Notes: generated by a model from the sequence alone, not told the origin. Shown: positions 1 through 8,963, counted from the first letter of the stretch. The stretch: DNA of 64,000 nucleotides from JBBPZA01 sp963728925 (GCA_963728925.1 CAVSMB010000005.1:62001-126000), one strand, 5' to 3'. Numbers and translations: made by a program.

Positions 1-1
1 C

Positions 2-808
2 CTGGTGACCGGGTTCCTCGTCGCCTCGGTCTACGCCGTCGGCATGCTGCGGGGAAGGCGCGACCGCTACCACCGCCTCGGGCTCCTCATCCCGCTCACG
101 GTGGCTGCCATCGCGACGCCGATCCAGTTCGCGGTCGGCGACACCGCGGCGCGGTCGATCGCCTCCGACCAGCCCATCAAGTTCGCGGGGATGGAGTGCG
201 TCCAGAAGACCTCGACCGACGTGACCGAGTACATCTACGGACGCTGCACGTCGAGCGGCGTCAAGGGCGGCATCGGGATCCCGGGCTTCGACTCGTTCCT
301 CGTGGGCTGGAGCACCAGCACCCAGGTCACCGGGCTGGATACCGTGCCGTCCGACGACCGGCCGCCGGCGAACACCATGCTCCACTGGGCCTTCGACACG
401 ATGGTCGGGATCTGCACGGTGCTGATCGCGCTGGGGCTGTGGCTGGGCGTGAGCTGGTGGCGCAAGCGCGACATGCCACAGACCAAGTGGTTCCTGCGCG
501 CCACCGCGGTGTCGGGCGCGCTTGCGATCGTGGCCCTGGAGTGTGGCTGGATCGTGACGGAGGTCGGCCGGCAGCCGTGGGTCGTCTACAACGTGATGCG
601 CACCAGTGACGCAATCACCGGCGCGAGCGGGGTGTGGGTTACCTTCTCGGTCGTCCTCGTGCTCTACACGATCCTCGGGATCGCGGCGGTCACCACGCTG
701 CGCGTGATGTCGCGGCGCTGGCGCGAGGCGGACGCGCCGGAGCCCGAGGTTCCCTACGGTCCCGGGCCGGACGTTCCCGAGCCGGCGCTGTCGGGAGACC
801 GGACGTGA
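2..808 (+). CDS. cydA: Cytochrome bd ubiquinol oxidase subunit I, C-terminal part
   Basis: Membrane subunit of the cytochrome bd quinol oxidase, which reduces oxygen to water with electrons from quinol. Only the last ~268 residues are in the window; the N-terminal heme-binding helices lie upstream. The segment has several hydrophobic helices and the CydA signature GWIVTEVGRQPW near residues 180-190 of the visible part, followed by a last helix and a Pro-rich cytoplasmic tail. Its TGA overlaps the GTG of cydB (GTGA at 805-808), so the two subunits are probably translationally coupled. Confidence 0.93.
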   Translation: MVTGFLVASVYAVGMLRGRRDRYHRLGLLIPLTVAAIATPIQFAVGDTAARSIASDQPIKFAGMECVQKTSTDVTEYIYGRCTSSGVKGGIGIPGFDSFLVGWSTSTQVTGLDTVPSDDRPPANTMLHWAFDTMVGICTVLIALGLWLGVSWWRKRDMPQTKWFLRATAVSGALAIVALECGWIVTEVGRQPWVVYNVMRTSDAITGASGVWVTFSVVLVLYTILGIAAVTTLRVMSRRWREADAPEPEVPYGPGPDVPEPALSGDRT

Positions 809-1860
809 GCAGCGCCGACGCAGTCGCCGCGGTCCTGTGGATCGGCGTGACCTTCTACGCGGTGTTCGGCGGCGCGGACTTCGGCGCCGGCCTCTGGGCA
901 CTCGAGGCCGGCGGGGGTGAGCGGGGCAAGCGGCCGCGCGAGCTGATCGACTGGTCCATCGGCGCGGTGTGGGAGGCCAACCACGTGTGGCTCATCTTCG
1001 TCCTCGTCGTGTTGTGGACAGGCTTCTCGGATGCGTTCGCCTCGATCACCTCGACGCTGTTCATCCCGCTCTCGCTCGTCGCCCTGGGGATCGTGCTGCG
1101 CGGCTCGGGGTTTGCCTTCCACAACGTCGCTCGCAGGCTCGGCGGCCGGCGCCTCTCAGAGCTCCTCTTCGGCGTCTCGTCGGTGCTCACGCCGTTCTTC
1201 ATGGGGACCATCGTCGGCGCGGTCGCCGCGGGCCGGGTGCCGGTCGGCAACGCCGCCGGTGATCCGGTCACCAGCTGGCTCAACCCCTTCGCATTGCTCG
1301 TCGGCGCGCTGTTCGTCGCGACCTGTGCGTACCTCGCCGCCGTCTTCCTGGTCTGGGACGCGCGCCGCGCCGGCGCCGCCGATCTCGAGGACTACTTCAC
1401 CCGACGCGCGCTGTGGGCCGCCGCCGCCGCGGGTGTCGTCGGCGCCGCCGGGATCGTCGCCATGCACGCGGACGCGCGCTTCCTCTTCGACGGGCTCGTC
1501 GACGAGGGCCTCCCGCTCGTCCTGCTCTCCGCGGCCTGCGGAGTCGCCGTGTTCGTGCTCCTGCGCAGGCGCGCGGCCCGCGGCGCCCGGGTCCTCGCCG
1601 TGGGAGCGGTCGCGGCGGTGATCTGGGCGTGGGGCGCCGCCCAGTACCCCTACCTGCTGCCCAAGTCGCTGACGATCGCCGACGCCGCCGCCCCGAGCGC
1701 GACCCTCACCATGCTCCTGGCCGTCTTCGGCGTCGCCGTTGTGCTGGTGCTGCCCTCCATCGTCCTGCTCTTCACGCTCACGCGGCGACGCATCGTCGAG
1801 GAGACCGAGGCGCCCTCGGCGCTGCCCGACGACGCCACGCTGAGCTCGCCCGGAGGCTAG
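805..1860 (+). CDS. cydB: Cytochrome bd ubiquinol oxidase subunit II
   Basis: Second membrane subunit of cytochrome bd oxidase, 351 residues, about eight transmembrane helices. The N-terminus carries the typical CydB pattern (WIGVTFYAVFGGADFGAG, then EANHVWLIF). I chose the GTG at 805 because it overlaps the cydA stop and gives the family N-terminus at once; the reading frame extends further upstream but only as antisense-like sequence inside cydA. The C-terminal helix is followed by a short charged tail. It ends 4 bp into the convergent DUF389 gene. No cydC/cydD assembly genes are seen here. Confidence 0.93.
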   Translation: MSSADAVAAVLWIGVTFYAVFGGADFGAGLWALEAGGGERGKRPRELIDWSIGAVWEANHVWLIFVLVVLWTGFSDAFASITSTLFIPLSLVALGIVLRGSGFAFHNVARRLGGRRLSELLFGVSSVLTPFFMGTIVGAVAAGRVPVGNAAGDPVTSWLNPFALLVGALFVATCAYLAAVFLVWDARRAGAADLEDYFTRRALWAAAAAGVVGAAGIVAMHADARFLFDGLVDEGLPLVLLSAACGVAVFVLLRRRAARGARVLAVGAVAAVIWAWGAAQYPYLLPKSLTIADAAAPSATLTMLLAVFGVAVVLVLPSIVLLFTLTRRRIVEETEAPSALPDDATLSSPGG

Positions 1861-2756
1861 GCCCGCTCCGACCGCAGGTCGGCTCGCCGCCCGGCGGCCC
1901 TCTGGACGAGGAGCGTCCCCGTCGCGCCCACGACGACCATCACGAGGTTGATCACCAGGACGAGGAGGGCGCCGGCCGCTTTGTCGACCTCGCCGAGCCC
2001 CGAGGCAACGCCGAGGTAGGCGGACGCGGGGATGGTCGTCACCGAGATCGCGACCCCCACCGCTGCGCTCGCGCGGCTCTCCAGAGCCAGCATCCCGGCC
2101 ACGCCGGCCGCAAAGGCGACAAGGAACGTCGAGCTGTTGGCGGTCGTGATCCCGCTGAGGATGCTCTCGCCGACCTCGAAGGTCGAGGGCAGGAGTCCCA
2201 CCACGTCCAGGCCGAAGGTCAACGCGGCCGCAACGAGCCCCGCAAGCCCGAGCCCCACGACCAGCGCCCAGGACCCGCGGGCCACCAGTCGCCGGCGCCC
2301 GGCCACCAGCCCGACCGCGATGGAGGTGATCGGCAGAAGGTCCGGGCTGACCGCCATGGCGCCCACGATGAGGATCGCGTTCGCGTAGAGGACGCCGTAG
2401 CACGCGATCACGCCGGCAACGGCCATGAACACGAGGTAGCGAGCGACCGGACGGGCGTGCTCACCGGCCTGCCCGAGGAGATCCGCCCACACCAGGTTCG
2501 CGGCCTCGCGGCGACGGTCGGGCTGGATCGACTCGAGGCGCAGGAGCGCGACGTCTTGCGAAGGGACCTTCAGGCGGCGGAGCAGCGCGAGGGCCGGATC
2601 GGCGGCGTCGGCGCCCAGGTCGCCGGTGACGAGCGCCTGGCCTGTCCCGTCCCCGGCGCCGAGCTGCGACACATGGCGGGCGCCTTCCAGCGCGCGCAGT
2701 CGCCCGGCGACCTCCGTCATCGCCGCCGTATCGCCGAAAACGCGCAGCTGGAGCAC
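1857..2756 (-). CDS. DUF389 family membrane protein
   Basis: A 299-residue integral membrane protein of the DUF389 family; function unknown. Residues 1-95 form a soluble ferredoxin-like region, then five to six hydrophobic helices follow. The first of these contain GAMAVSPDLLPI, which corresponds to the family's glycine- and proline-rich signature. The start is GTG at 2756, with a TAGCGT box at 2765-2770 eight nt upstream and no Shine-Dalgarno, suggesting a leaderless message. It converges on cydB with a 4-bp overlap, so no terminator fits between them. Confidence 0.8.
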   Translation of the reverse strand: MLQLRVFGDTAAMTEVAGRLRALEGARHVSQLGAGDGTGQALVTGDLGADAADPALALLRRLKVPSQDVALLRLESIQPDRRREAANLVWADLLGQAGEHARPVARYLVFMAVAGVIACYGVLYANAILIVGAMAVSPDLLPITSIAVGLVAGRRRLVARGSWALVVGLGLAGLVAAALTFGLDVVGLLPSTFEVGESILSGITTANSSTFLVAFAAGVAGMLALESRASAAVGVAISVTTIPASAYLGVASGLGEVDKAAGALLVLVINLVMVVVGATGTLLVQRAAGRRADLRSERA

Positions 2757-2818
2757 CGCGACGAACGCTAGCCGCGCGCGCGGCGGAGGAACTCACCCGG
2801 ATCGCATGATTCCCTCGT

Positions 2819-2855
2819 CCGATCGGACGTCCCTTTGATCCGATCGGACGTCCCT
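2819..2855. repeat. 16-bp direct repeat before the 2-hydroxyacid dehydrogenase
   Basis: CCGATCGGACGTCCCT occurs at 2819-2834 and again at 2840-2855 (period 21 bp, two helical turns), with a further CCGATCGG at about 2860. CGATCG is itself palindromic. The pair lies in the 149-bp intergenic region between the divergent DUF389 and dehydrogenase genes, 50-90 bp before the latter's start, so an operator for an unknown regulator is plausible. No regulator gene is adjacent. Confidence 0.5.
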
Positions 2856-2905
2856 CACCCCGATCGGGCGACGCGCGGCGCGGCGCGGCGGCATAGGCTT
2901 CCGGC

Positions 2906-3835
2906 GTGCCCCAGCGGGTGGTGATCGCGGCCGGACTTCCGGACGCAGGCCTGGAGGCGCTGAGCACCCGCTTCGCCGTCGACGCCGGCGACGGTTCGGT
3001 TCAGGAGCGCGTTCGGGGTGCGGCGGCGATCGTCGCCGACCCAGCCGTCCGCGTCGACGCCGCGCTGCTCGACGCCGCCGGCCCGTCGCTGAAGGTGGTC
3101 GCGAACTTCGGCGTGGGCTACGACAACCTCGACCTCGAGGCGCTCAGGGCGCGCGGCATCCGTGCGACCAACACCCCCGGCGTGCTCAGCAACGCGACCG
3201 CGGAGCTCGCGGTCGCGCTGATGCTCGCAGCCGCGCGGCGGGTCGCGGAGACCGACGCGTTCGTGCGCCGCGGCGCGTGGACCGGGACCGAGGAGGAGGC
3301 GCTCGTCGGGCGCGAGCTCAGCGGGTCCACCGTCGGGCTCGTCGGCTTCGGGCGCATAGGACGTCGCGTCGCCGAGCTGCTGCGCGGCTTCGACGTCGAC
3401 CTCCTGGTGAGCTCGCGCAGCGAGCCGGACGCGGCCACCGGCGCGAGGCGCTTCGAGCTCGACGCGCTCCTGGGCAAGGCCGACGTCGTGAGCCTCCACG
3501 TGCCGCTCGCCCCCGAGACGACCCACCTGATCGGCGCACCCGAGCTCGCGCGGATGAAGCCCGGCGCGATCCTCGTCAACACCAGCCGCGGCGCGGTGGT
3601 GGACACTGAGGCGCTGATCGCCGGACTGCGCGCCGGGCGACCCGGCGCGGCGGGGCTCGACGTCTACGAGGACGAGCCCGACGTGCCCGCCGACCTGCGC
3701 GAGCTTCCCAACACCGTGCTGACGCCCCACCTGGGATCGGCCACCCGCGCCACCCGCGACGCCATGGCCCGGCTGGTCGCCGAGAACGTCATCGCGGTGC
3801 TCGACGGCCACGAGCCCCCGGCGGCCGTGCTGTGA
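2906..3835 (+). CDS. D-isomer-specific 2-hydroxyacid dehydrogenase
   Basis: A 309-residue NAD(P)-dependent 2-hydroxyacid dehydrogenase, of the type that reduces glyoxylate, hydroxypyruvate or other 2-oxoacids. The dinucleotide-binding motif GFGRIG is at about residue 150. The catalytic Arg is in NTSRGAVVD, the Glu in DVYEDEPD and the His in LTPHLGSAT. Start is GTG at 2906 with TAGGCT at 2894-2899 six nt before it, so the message is probably leaderless. The stop overlaps the GTG of the broken cyclase gene (GTGA at 3832), so the two form an operon. Substrate cannot be told from sequence. Confidence 0.87.
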   Translation: MPQRVVIAAGLPDAGLEALSTRFAVDAGDGSVQERVRGAAAIVADPAVRVDAALLDAAGPSLKVVANFGVGYDNLDLEALRARGIRATNTPGVLSNATAELAVALMLAAARRVAETDAFVRRGAWTGTEEEALVGRELSGSTVGLVGFGRIGRRVAELLRGFDVDLLVSSRSEPDAATGARRFELDALLGKADVVSLHVPLAPETTHLIGAPELARMKPGAILVNTSRGAVVDTEALIAGLRAGRPGAAGLDVYEDEPDVPADLRELPNTVLTPHLGSATRATRDAMARLVAENVIAVLDGHEPPAAVL

Positions 3836-4758
3836 GCATCGATGTCTCCGCCGCGCAGTTCGCCGCGCTCTTCCACCAGGTGAGCAGGTGAGGCCGGTGG
3901 GGGGCGGACGACGAGCACGGCACCCTGCACCGCCTGACCGAGGCGCGCACCGCCGCTGCCGCCCGCCTCGTCCGCGACAGCGTCACCGTGAGCCTCAGCC
4001 TGCCGCTCGCCACGACCGAGAGCGGCGATCACCCCCAGCCCGCCGAGCACCGCATGACGATGCTCGGCGACACCGACATCGGCTCGGGCTCGCTGCGCTT
4101 CATGAAGGACTACGTCGGGGTCGACTACCACTCCGACGGCCACAGCCACGTCGACGCCCTGTGCCACGTGGCCTACGAGGGCACGCTCTACAACGGCGTT
4201 CCGCAGGGCGCGGTGTCGGCGAGCGGGGCGGCCGCCGAGTCGGTCGAGATCATGAAGGACGGGCTCGTCGGCCGTGGGGTGCTGCTCGACGTGCCGCGGG
4301 TGCGTGGCGTGCCATGGCTCGAGCCCGGCGACCACGTACGCGGGGAGGACCTCGAGGCCGCTGAGCGCGAGCAGGGCGTGTGCGTTGGCGAGGGTGACAT
4401 CCTGCTCGTGCGCATCGGGCACGCCAAGCGCCTGGAGGAGCAGGGGCCGTGGGACACCACGACCGCCAAGGCGGGCCTGCACCCGACCGCCGTGCCGCTG
4501 CTCGCGCAGCGCGGCATCGCGGTGCTTGGCAGCGACGGCAACAGCGACACCGCCCCGAGCACCACCGAGGGGGTCGCCTTCCCCATCCACGTGCTGGCCC
4601 TCAACGCGATGGGACTGCCGCTGCTCGACTACCTGCAGTTCGAGGACCTGCGGGCCGCCTGCGAGCGCGCTGGGCGCTGGGAGTTCCTGTTCGTCGCAGC
4701 TCCGCTGCGGATCGTCGCCGGGACCGGTTCCCCGATCAACCCGACCGCGATGCTGTGA
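3832..4758 (+). pseudogene. Cyclase / kynurenine-formamidase-like hydrolase, interrupted by one TGA
   Basis: Metal-dependent hydrolase of the cyclase family. From GTG 3832 the frame reads through FAALFHQVSR, hits TGA at 3889-3891, then continues in the same frame as GRWGADDEHGT, the family's N-terminal region. The relatives usually have Trp exactly where the TGA stands (V-S-N-W-G-R-W-G), so one G-to-A change of TGG explains it. The rest is intact to 4758, including the metal motif HSDGHSHVDALCH. A restart at GTG 3988 would lose the conserved WG..DE.GT segment. A real nonsense mutation or a sequencing error are both possible; selective readthrough is less likely. Confidence 0.75.
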
Positions 4759-4791
4759 ACGCAATCACTCGGATGGGATGATGCGCGCGGC

Positions 4792-6255
4792 ATGCCGAAG
4801 CCCGAGAATCGGACGATGACACCCGCCACCAAACCCGGCGACCGCTCCTCGGCCGCGCAGGACGCGGGCGCACGCCCCGCCGACGTGCTCGTCGTCTTCG
4901 GCATCACCGGCGACCTCGCCAAGGTGATGACCTTCCACTCGCTCTACCGCCTGGAGGCGCGTGGTCTGCTCGCCTGCCCCATCGTCGGCGTCGCCGCCCA
5001 GGACTGGTCGCTGGACGACCTCCGCGCGCACGCGCGAGCGGCGATCGAGGCGGCGGGCGAGACGGTGGACGAGCAGGTCTTCGAGCGCTTCGCCGCCCGC
5101 TTCTCCTACCTCAGCGGCGACTTCGCCGACCCGGCCACCTTCACGGCACTCGCCGCCACGCTCGGCGACGTCGACAGCCCGGTCTTCTACCTCGAGATCC
5201 CCCCCTCGCTCTTCGGCATGGTCATCAGGGGGCTCTCCGACGCCGGGCTGACCAAGTTCGCTCGCGTGGTCGTCGAGAAGCCCTTCGGCCACGACCTCGA
5301 CTCGGCGCGGGCGCTCGCCGACGAGATCCATGCCCACCTCGACGAGTCCCAGCTCTTCAGGATCGACCACTTCCTCGGGAAGATGGGCCTCGGCGAGATC
5401 CTCTACCTGCGCTTCGCCAACACGCTGCTCGAGCCGATCTGGAACCGCGGCCACGTAGAGGCGGTGGAGATCACCATGGCCGAGAGCTTCGGGGTCGCGG
5501 ATCGCGGGCACTTCTACGACCCGGTCGGGGCGCTTCGCGACGTGGTGGTCAACCACCTGATGCAGCTCGTCGCCGCCACGGCGATGGAGCCGCCGTCGTC
5601 GGGAGAGGCGACCGACCTCAAGGGCGCCGTCGTCGCCGCCTTCCGGGCCATGCCCCCGGCCGACCCGACGCACTACGTGCGTGGCCAGTACGACGGCTAC
5701 CTCGACGTGGACGGGGTCGCGGAGGGGTCGACCACCGAGACCTACGCCGCCATGCGCCTCCATGTCGACAGCTGGCGCTGGGCCGGCGTGCCGTTCTTCA
5801 TCCGCACCGGCAAGGAGCTGCCGATCACCCAGACCGAGGTGCGGCTCGTGTTCCGTCGCCCGCCGCGCCTGCACTTCCTCGCCCAGGGCACCCGTCTTCC
5901 CGACCCGGCACAGCTGGTCATCAGGCTCGACCCGACGACCGGGGTGCGGTTGCTGTTCAACGCGCAGCGCGGTGAGGACGCCGCTCCGGAGACGATCAGC
6001 CTCGACATGGAGTTCGCCGAGGAGGGCGGCGAGGGGCCGACCCCCTATGAGGTGCTCCTGCTCGCGGCCATGCGCGGCGACGCCAAGCGCTTCACTCGGC
6101 AGGACGCCGTCGAAGAGGCCTGGCGCGTGATGCAGCCGCTGCTCGACGCGCCCGGAGAGGTCCATCCCTACGCCAAGGGCTCGTGGGGCCCCGCGGCGGG
6201 CGACCGGCTGCTGGAGGGCTACGGCTCCTGGCGAGGTCCCTGGGTCGGCGACTGA
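4792..6255 (+). CDS. zwf: Glucose-6-phosphate 1-dehydrogenase
   Basis: First enzyme of the oxidative pentose phosphate pathway: glucose 6-phosphate plus NAD(P)+ to 6-phosphogluconolactone. 487 residues, about the usual length. The nucleotide-binding motif FGITGDLAK lies at about residue 37. The active-site peptide is RIDHFLGKM, where the family norm is RIDHYLGKE, so the Tyr and the residue after Lys differ. The KPFGHDL and C-terminal G6PD regions are intact. An internal ATG at 4816 is an alternative start that still precedes the Rossmann domain. No gnd, tal or opcA is next to it, so it seems a single-gene unit. Confidence 0.93.
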   Translation: MPKPENRTMTPATKPGDRSSAAQDAGARPADVLVVFGITGDLAKVMTFHSLYRLEARGLLACPIVGVAAQDWSLDDLRAHARAAIEAAGETVDEQVFERFAARFSYLSGDFADPATFTALAATLGDVDSPVFYLEIPPSLFGMVIRGLSDAGLTKFARVVVEKPFGHDLDSARALADEIHAHLDESQLFRIDHFLGKMGLGEILYLRFANTLLEPIWNRGHVEAVEITMAESFGVADRGHFYDPVGALRDVVVNHLMQLVAATAMEPPSSGEATDLKGAVVAAFRAMPPADPTHYVRGQYDGYLDVDGVAEGSTTETYAAMRLHVDSWRWAGVPFFIRTGKELPITQTEVRLVFRRPPRLHFLAQGTRLPDPAQLVIRLDPTTGVRLLFNAQRGEDAAPETISLDMEFAEEGGEGPTPYEVLLLAAMRGDAKRFTRQDAVEEAWRVMQPLLDAPGEVHPYAKGSWGPAAGDRLLEGYGSWRGPWVGD

Positions 6256-6372
6256 GCGCCGGCGCGCGACGGCCGCCGAGCGGCGTCGAGCGCTCCTGGA
6301 CGGTTCCGAAGACGCGCGTGCCGGTAGCCGCGCAGCGACGGGAAGAGCCAGCGCGCGGGGTTCACGCTGGAG

Positions 6373-7046
6373 CTAGCCGAGACCCGAGATGCCGTCGCCC
6401 AGCAGCTTTGCCCCGATCACCAGGCACAGCACGGCCATGATGACCGCGTTCTCGCGCGCCATCCACGCCTTGATCCGCGCGAGCAGCTCCTCGGCGCGGT
6501 GGCCGAGCAGGAAGTAGATCGCGACGGGAACGCCCGGCCCGAGCGTTCCGATCAAGACGAACACCGCGAGCGCCACCGCCTGCTTGCCCGCGCTGATCCC
6601 CGCCTGGGCGATGGCGGCCGCCGCCCCGACGGTCAGCAGCAGGTTCTTCGGATTGAGCGCGGAGAGGAGCACGCCGGCGCCCAGCGCCTTGGGGGCCTTG
6701 AACGCGTCGATCGACTGCATCCACTTGGGCAGCGCGCCCTCCTGCTCGCCGCGCGGCCGGCCGCGGAACTGCCGGGCCGCGACGAGCACGAGCAGCACGC
6801 CGAGCACGATCTTCAGAACGGAGACCCAGGTCGCGGGGGCGCCCTCGTCGCTCGCGCTCGCCCCGCTGGAGACGAGCAGCACGATCGTGCCCACGGCAGC
6901 GAGGCCGACGAGCCACCCAAGCAGGAACGCGGGCCCGTTTCAGCGGGCGCGCGGCGTTCCCAGCACAGCACCACGGCGATGATCGGGATGGGGCTGATCG
7001 CCACCCCGACGCCAAACGAGAGAACCTGTCCGATCGCGTCGCCCAC
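6373..7046 (-). pseudogene. GAP/Sap family membrane transporter, broken by frameshift and stop
   Basis: Small-molecule exporter-like membrane protein of the GAP (Sap) family. The N-terminus from GTG 7046 reads GDAIGQVLSFGVGVAISP, the family's first helix, up to VVL at 6966. One base is then missing (two leftover bases at 6964-6965), and the next frame continues LGTPRAR, meets TGA at 6940-6942, and goes on NGPAFLLGWLVGLAAVG to the natural end at 6373. Two separate lesions within 30 bp make this a pseudogene unless the assembly is wrong there. The remaining ~170-residue C-terminal part keeps four hydrophobic helices. Confidence 0.75.
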
Positions 7047-7105
7047 GCCCGGTACGCAGCTTACGTGTGGGCAAGGCGGCGCATCGCGAGGATACCCTGC
7101 CCGCC

Positions 7106-8086
7106 ATGGCTCCCACCGGCACCGGATCCCCGACACGGACGATGGTGTGGCTCGAGGGCGGGGAGTTCCGCATGGGCTGCGAGCGCTTCTATCCCGAGGA
7201 GGGGCCGGTCCACCGTGTGACGCTCGACGGCTTCTGGATCGACCCGCGACCCGCGACCGTGCGCGAGTTCCGCCGCTTCGTCTCGGAGACCGGCTACGTC
7301 ACGGTCGCCGAGCGCCCGCTCGACCCCGCCGACTACCCCGACGCCGATCCCACCCTGCTCGTGCCCGGTTCGCTCGTCTTCCGCAAGGCGACCGCCCGCG
7401 TCCCGCTCAGCGACTACCAACGCTGGTGGGCCTACGTGCCCGGCGCGTCGTGGCGCGAGCCGCTCGGGCCGGGCAGCGACGTCCGCGGGCGCGATCGCCA
7501 TCCGGTGACCCACGTCGCCTTCGAGGACGCGACCGCGTACGCGGAATGGGCGGGCAAGGCGCTGCCGACCGAGGCCGAGTGGGAGCTCGCGGCGCGCGGC
7601 GGCCTCGACAGCGCGCTCTTCGCGTGGGGCGACGAGGAGAAGCCCGGCGGGCGGCTCATGGCCAACACGTGGCAGGGCGAGTTCCCGTGGCAGAACCTCA
7701 AGGCCAACGGCTACGAGGGCACCTCGCCGGTCGGGACGTTCCCGCCCAACGGCTTCGGGCTCTACGACATGACCGGGAACACGTGGGAGTGGACGCAGGA
7801 CCTGTTCACCGCCCGGCACGGCGGCGAGTCGGCGGGCGGGGACGGGGCGAGCCGCGACGACTCCGGGGCCACGTGCTGCGGGCCCGCCCGCGACGAGCTC
7901 GGCTCGAGCTCGCCGGGCGTCGAACCCGACGAGCGGATCCCGCGACGGATCATCAAGGGCGGCTCGCACCTGTGCGCGCCCAGCTACTGCCTGCGCTACC
8001 GGCCGGCCGCGCGGCAGGGCGAGGCGGTGGACACCTCGACGAGCCATTTGGGCTTCCGCTGCATCGTGCGAGCGCCGGCCCGTTGA
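7106..8086 (+). CDS. Formylglycine-generating enzyme (sulfatase-modifying factor)
   Basis: Oxidises the Cys of a CxPxR motif in sulfatases to the catalytic formylglycine. 326 residues from ATG 7106; a TACCCT box at 7093-7098 lies seven nt upstream. The protein shows the FGE-sulfatase fold motifs: MVWLEGGEFRMG at the start, then MTGNTWEW, and the C-terminal KGGSHLC...SYCLRYRPAAR. Both active-site cysteines (in HLC and SYC) are present, which marks true FGE rather than a cysteine-free relative. No signal peptide is seen, so it acts in the cytoplasm. The likely client is the CSPAR sulfatase at 10.4-12 kb. Confidence 0.88.
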   Translation: MAPTGTGSPTRTMVWLEGGEFRMGCERFYPEEGPVHRVTLDGFWIDPRPATVREFRRFVSETGYVTVAERPLDPADYPDADPTLLVPGSLVFRKATARVPLSDYQRWWAYVPGASWREPLGPGSDVRGRDRHPVTHVAFEDATAYAEWAGKALPTEAEWELAARGGLDSALFAWGDEEKPGGRLMANTWQGEFPWQNLKANGYEGTSPVGTFPPNGFGLYDMTGNTWEWTQDLFTARHGGESAGGDGASRDDSGATCCGPARDELGSSSPGVEPDERIPRRIIKGGSHLCAPSYCLRYRPAARQGEAVDTSTSHLGFRCIVRAPAR

Positions 8087-8105
8087 CCGCGAGGCTCGTC
8101 CCCGC

Positions 8106-8480
8106 ATGGGCGCGCGCTACCGCCGCGAGTGGCTGCGCTTCGACTTGATCGCCGGCCTGGTGATCTGGAGCGTCGTCACCCCCCAGGCCGTGGCCTCCGC
8201 CCAGATCGCCGGGCGGCCGCCGCGTGGCGGGCCTGATGCCGCCCCCGGCGCGATGATCGCCTACGGGCTGATCGGGACCTCGCGCCAGCTCGTGGTCAGC
8301 GCGACCACCGCGACGTCGGCCGTCTCGGCCGCCGCGGTCGCCCCCCTGGCCCACGGTGACGCGGGGCGCGTCGCGGCCCTCTCGGCGGCGCCGGCGCTCG
8401 TGACCGCCGCGGTCCTCGTGGCTGCCGGGCTGCTGCGGCTCGGCGCGGTCTCCGACCTCGTCTCCAAGCCGGTGATGACT
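8106..8480 (+). pseudogene. SulP sulfate permease, N-terminal stump
   Basis: About 125 N-terminal residues of a SulP-family anion transporter, which normally has over 500. Recognisable pieces are DLIAGLVIWSVVTPQAVA, GTSRQLVVSATTATSA and VSDLVSKPVMT, where the family continues into further helices. Homology stops at about 8480 and the sequence runs straight into the 3' end of the opposite-strand PASTA gene. Within the stump PPRGGPDAAPGA replaces the usual PP.AGLYAAPGA; a one-base gain followed by a one-base loss would explain it. It is a decayed remnant with no STAS domain. Confidence 0.75.
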
Positions 8481-8507
8481 GAGACCGGCTCGCCACGGAG
8501 CCGCGCG

Positions 8508-8963
8508 CTACCGCGCGTCGATGGCGATCGTGACCTCGGACCCGGCGGGCAGCTCTGTCCCCGAGGGCGGGTCCTGCGCGGAGACCTTGCACAGCGTCGC
8601 GTCGATGCTGCAGACCAGGCTCTTCTTGTTGACGGCGACGCTGTAGCCGGCCGCGCGAAGCTCGTCGGCGGCGCGGTTGGGGTCCTCGCCGAAGACGTCG
8701 GGCACGGTGATCGGGCGCTCGGTGGTCACCGTCCGGGTCTTGGCGACGGTCTCCGTGCGCGTCACCGTCGCGGGACGCTTGGGCGTGTCGGTGCCCGTGG
8801 GGTCGATGAAGACGACGGCCAGGGCGGCCAGTGCGCCGAGCAGGAAGCCGCCCGCGACGAGCACGCCGCGGCGCAGGCCGCGGTGCACGCGGCGCCAGTG
8901 CTCCGCCGTCTCGGGCGGCCGCTGCTCGGTCGGCGGCTCGGGCGGCGGGGGAAGCGGGGTCAC
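8508..8963 (-). CDS. Single-pass membrane protein with one PASTA domain
   Basis: 151 residues: a Pro-rich cytoplasmic N-terminus, one transmembrane helix at about 33-52, a Thr/Arg/Val-rich stalk, and a C-terminal PASTA domain (about 88-150) beginning ITVPDVFGEDPNRAADEL and ending SGTELPAGSEVTIAI. PASTA domains outside the cell bind peptidoglycan fragments or muropeptides. Unlike PknB-type kinases no kinase domain is attached. It starts at GTG 8963 overlapping the TGA of RNase Z, so the two are cotranslated. Two Cys in the PASTA region (LVCSIDATLC) could form a disulfide. Confidence 0.78.
   Translation of the reverse strand: MTPLPPPPEPPTEQRPPETAEHWRRVHRGLRRGVLVAGGFLLGALAALAVVFIDPTGTDTPKRPATVTRTETVAKTRTVTTERPITVPDVFGEDPNRAADELRAAGYSVAVNKKSLVCSIDATLCKVSAQDPPSGTELPAGSEVTIAIDAR

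Noticed and set aside
634..804. Upstream extension of cydB inside cydA
   Set aside because: The extension reads as Arg/His-rich out-of-frame cydA sequence; CydB homology starts at GTG 805.
1156..2403. Long minus-strand reading frame of over 400 codons across cydB and DUF389
   Set aside because: Arg/Gly/Ala-rich composition with no motif; a typical shadow frame in high-GC DNA.
3889..3891. TGA read as tryptophan or selenocysteine as a general code change
   Set aside because: Dozens of genes in the window end normally in TGA and no SECIS-like hairpin was evident after the codon.
7106..8086. FGE-like protein being EgtB or a kinase-associated SUMF domain
   Set aside because: Both catalytic cysteines typical of true FGE are present and no DinB or kinase domain is attached.
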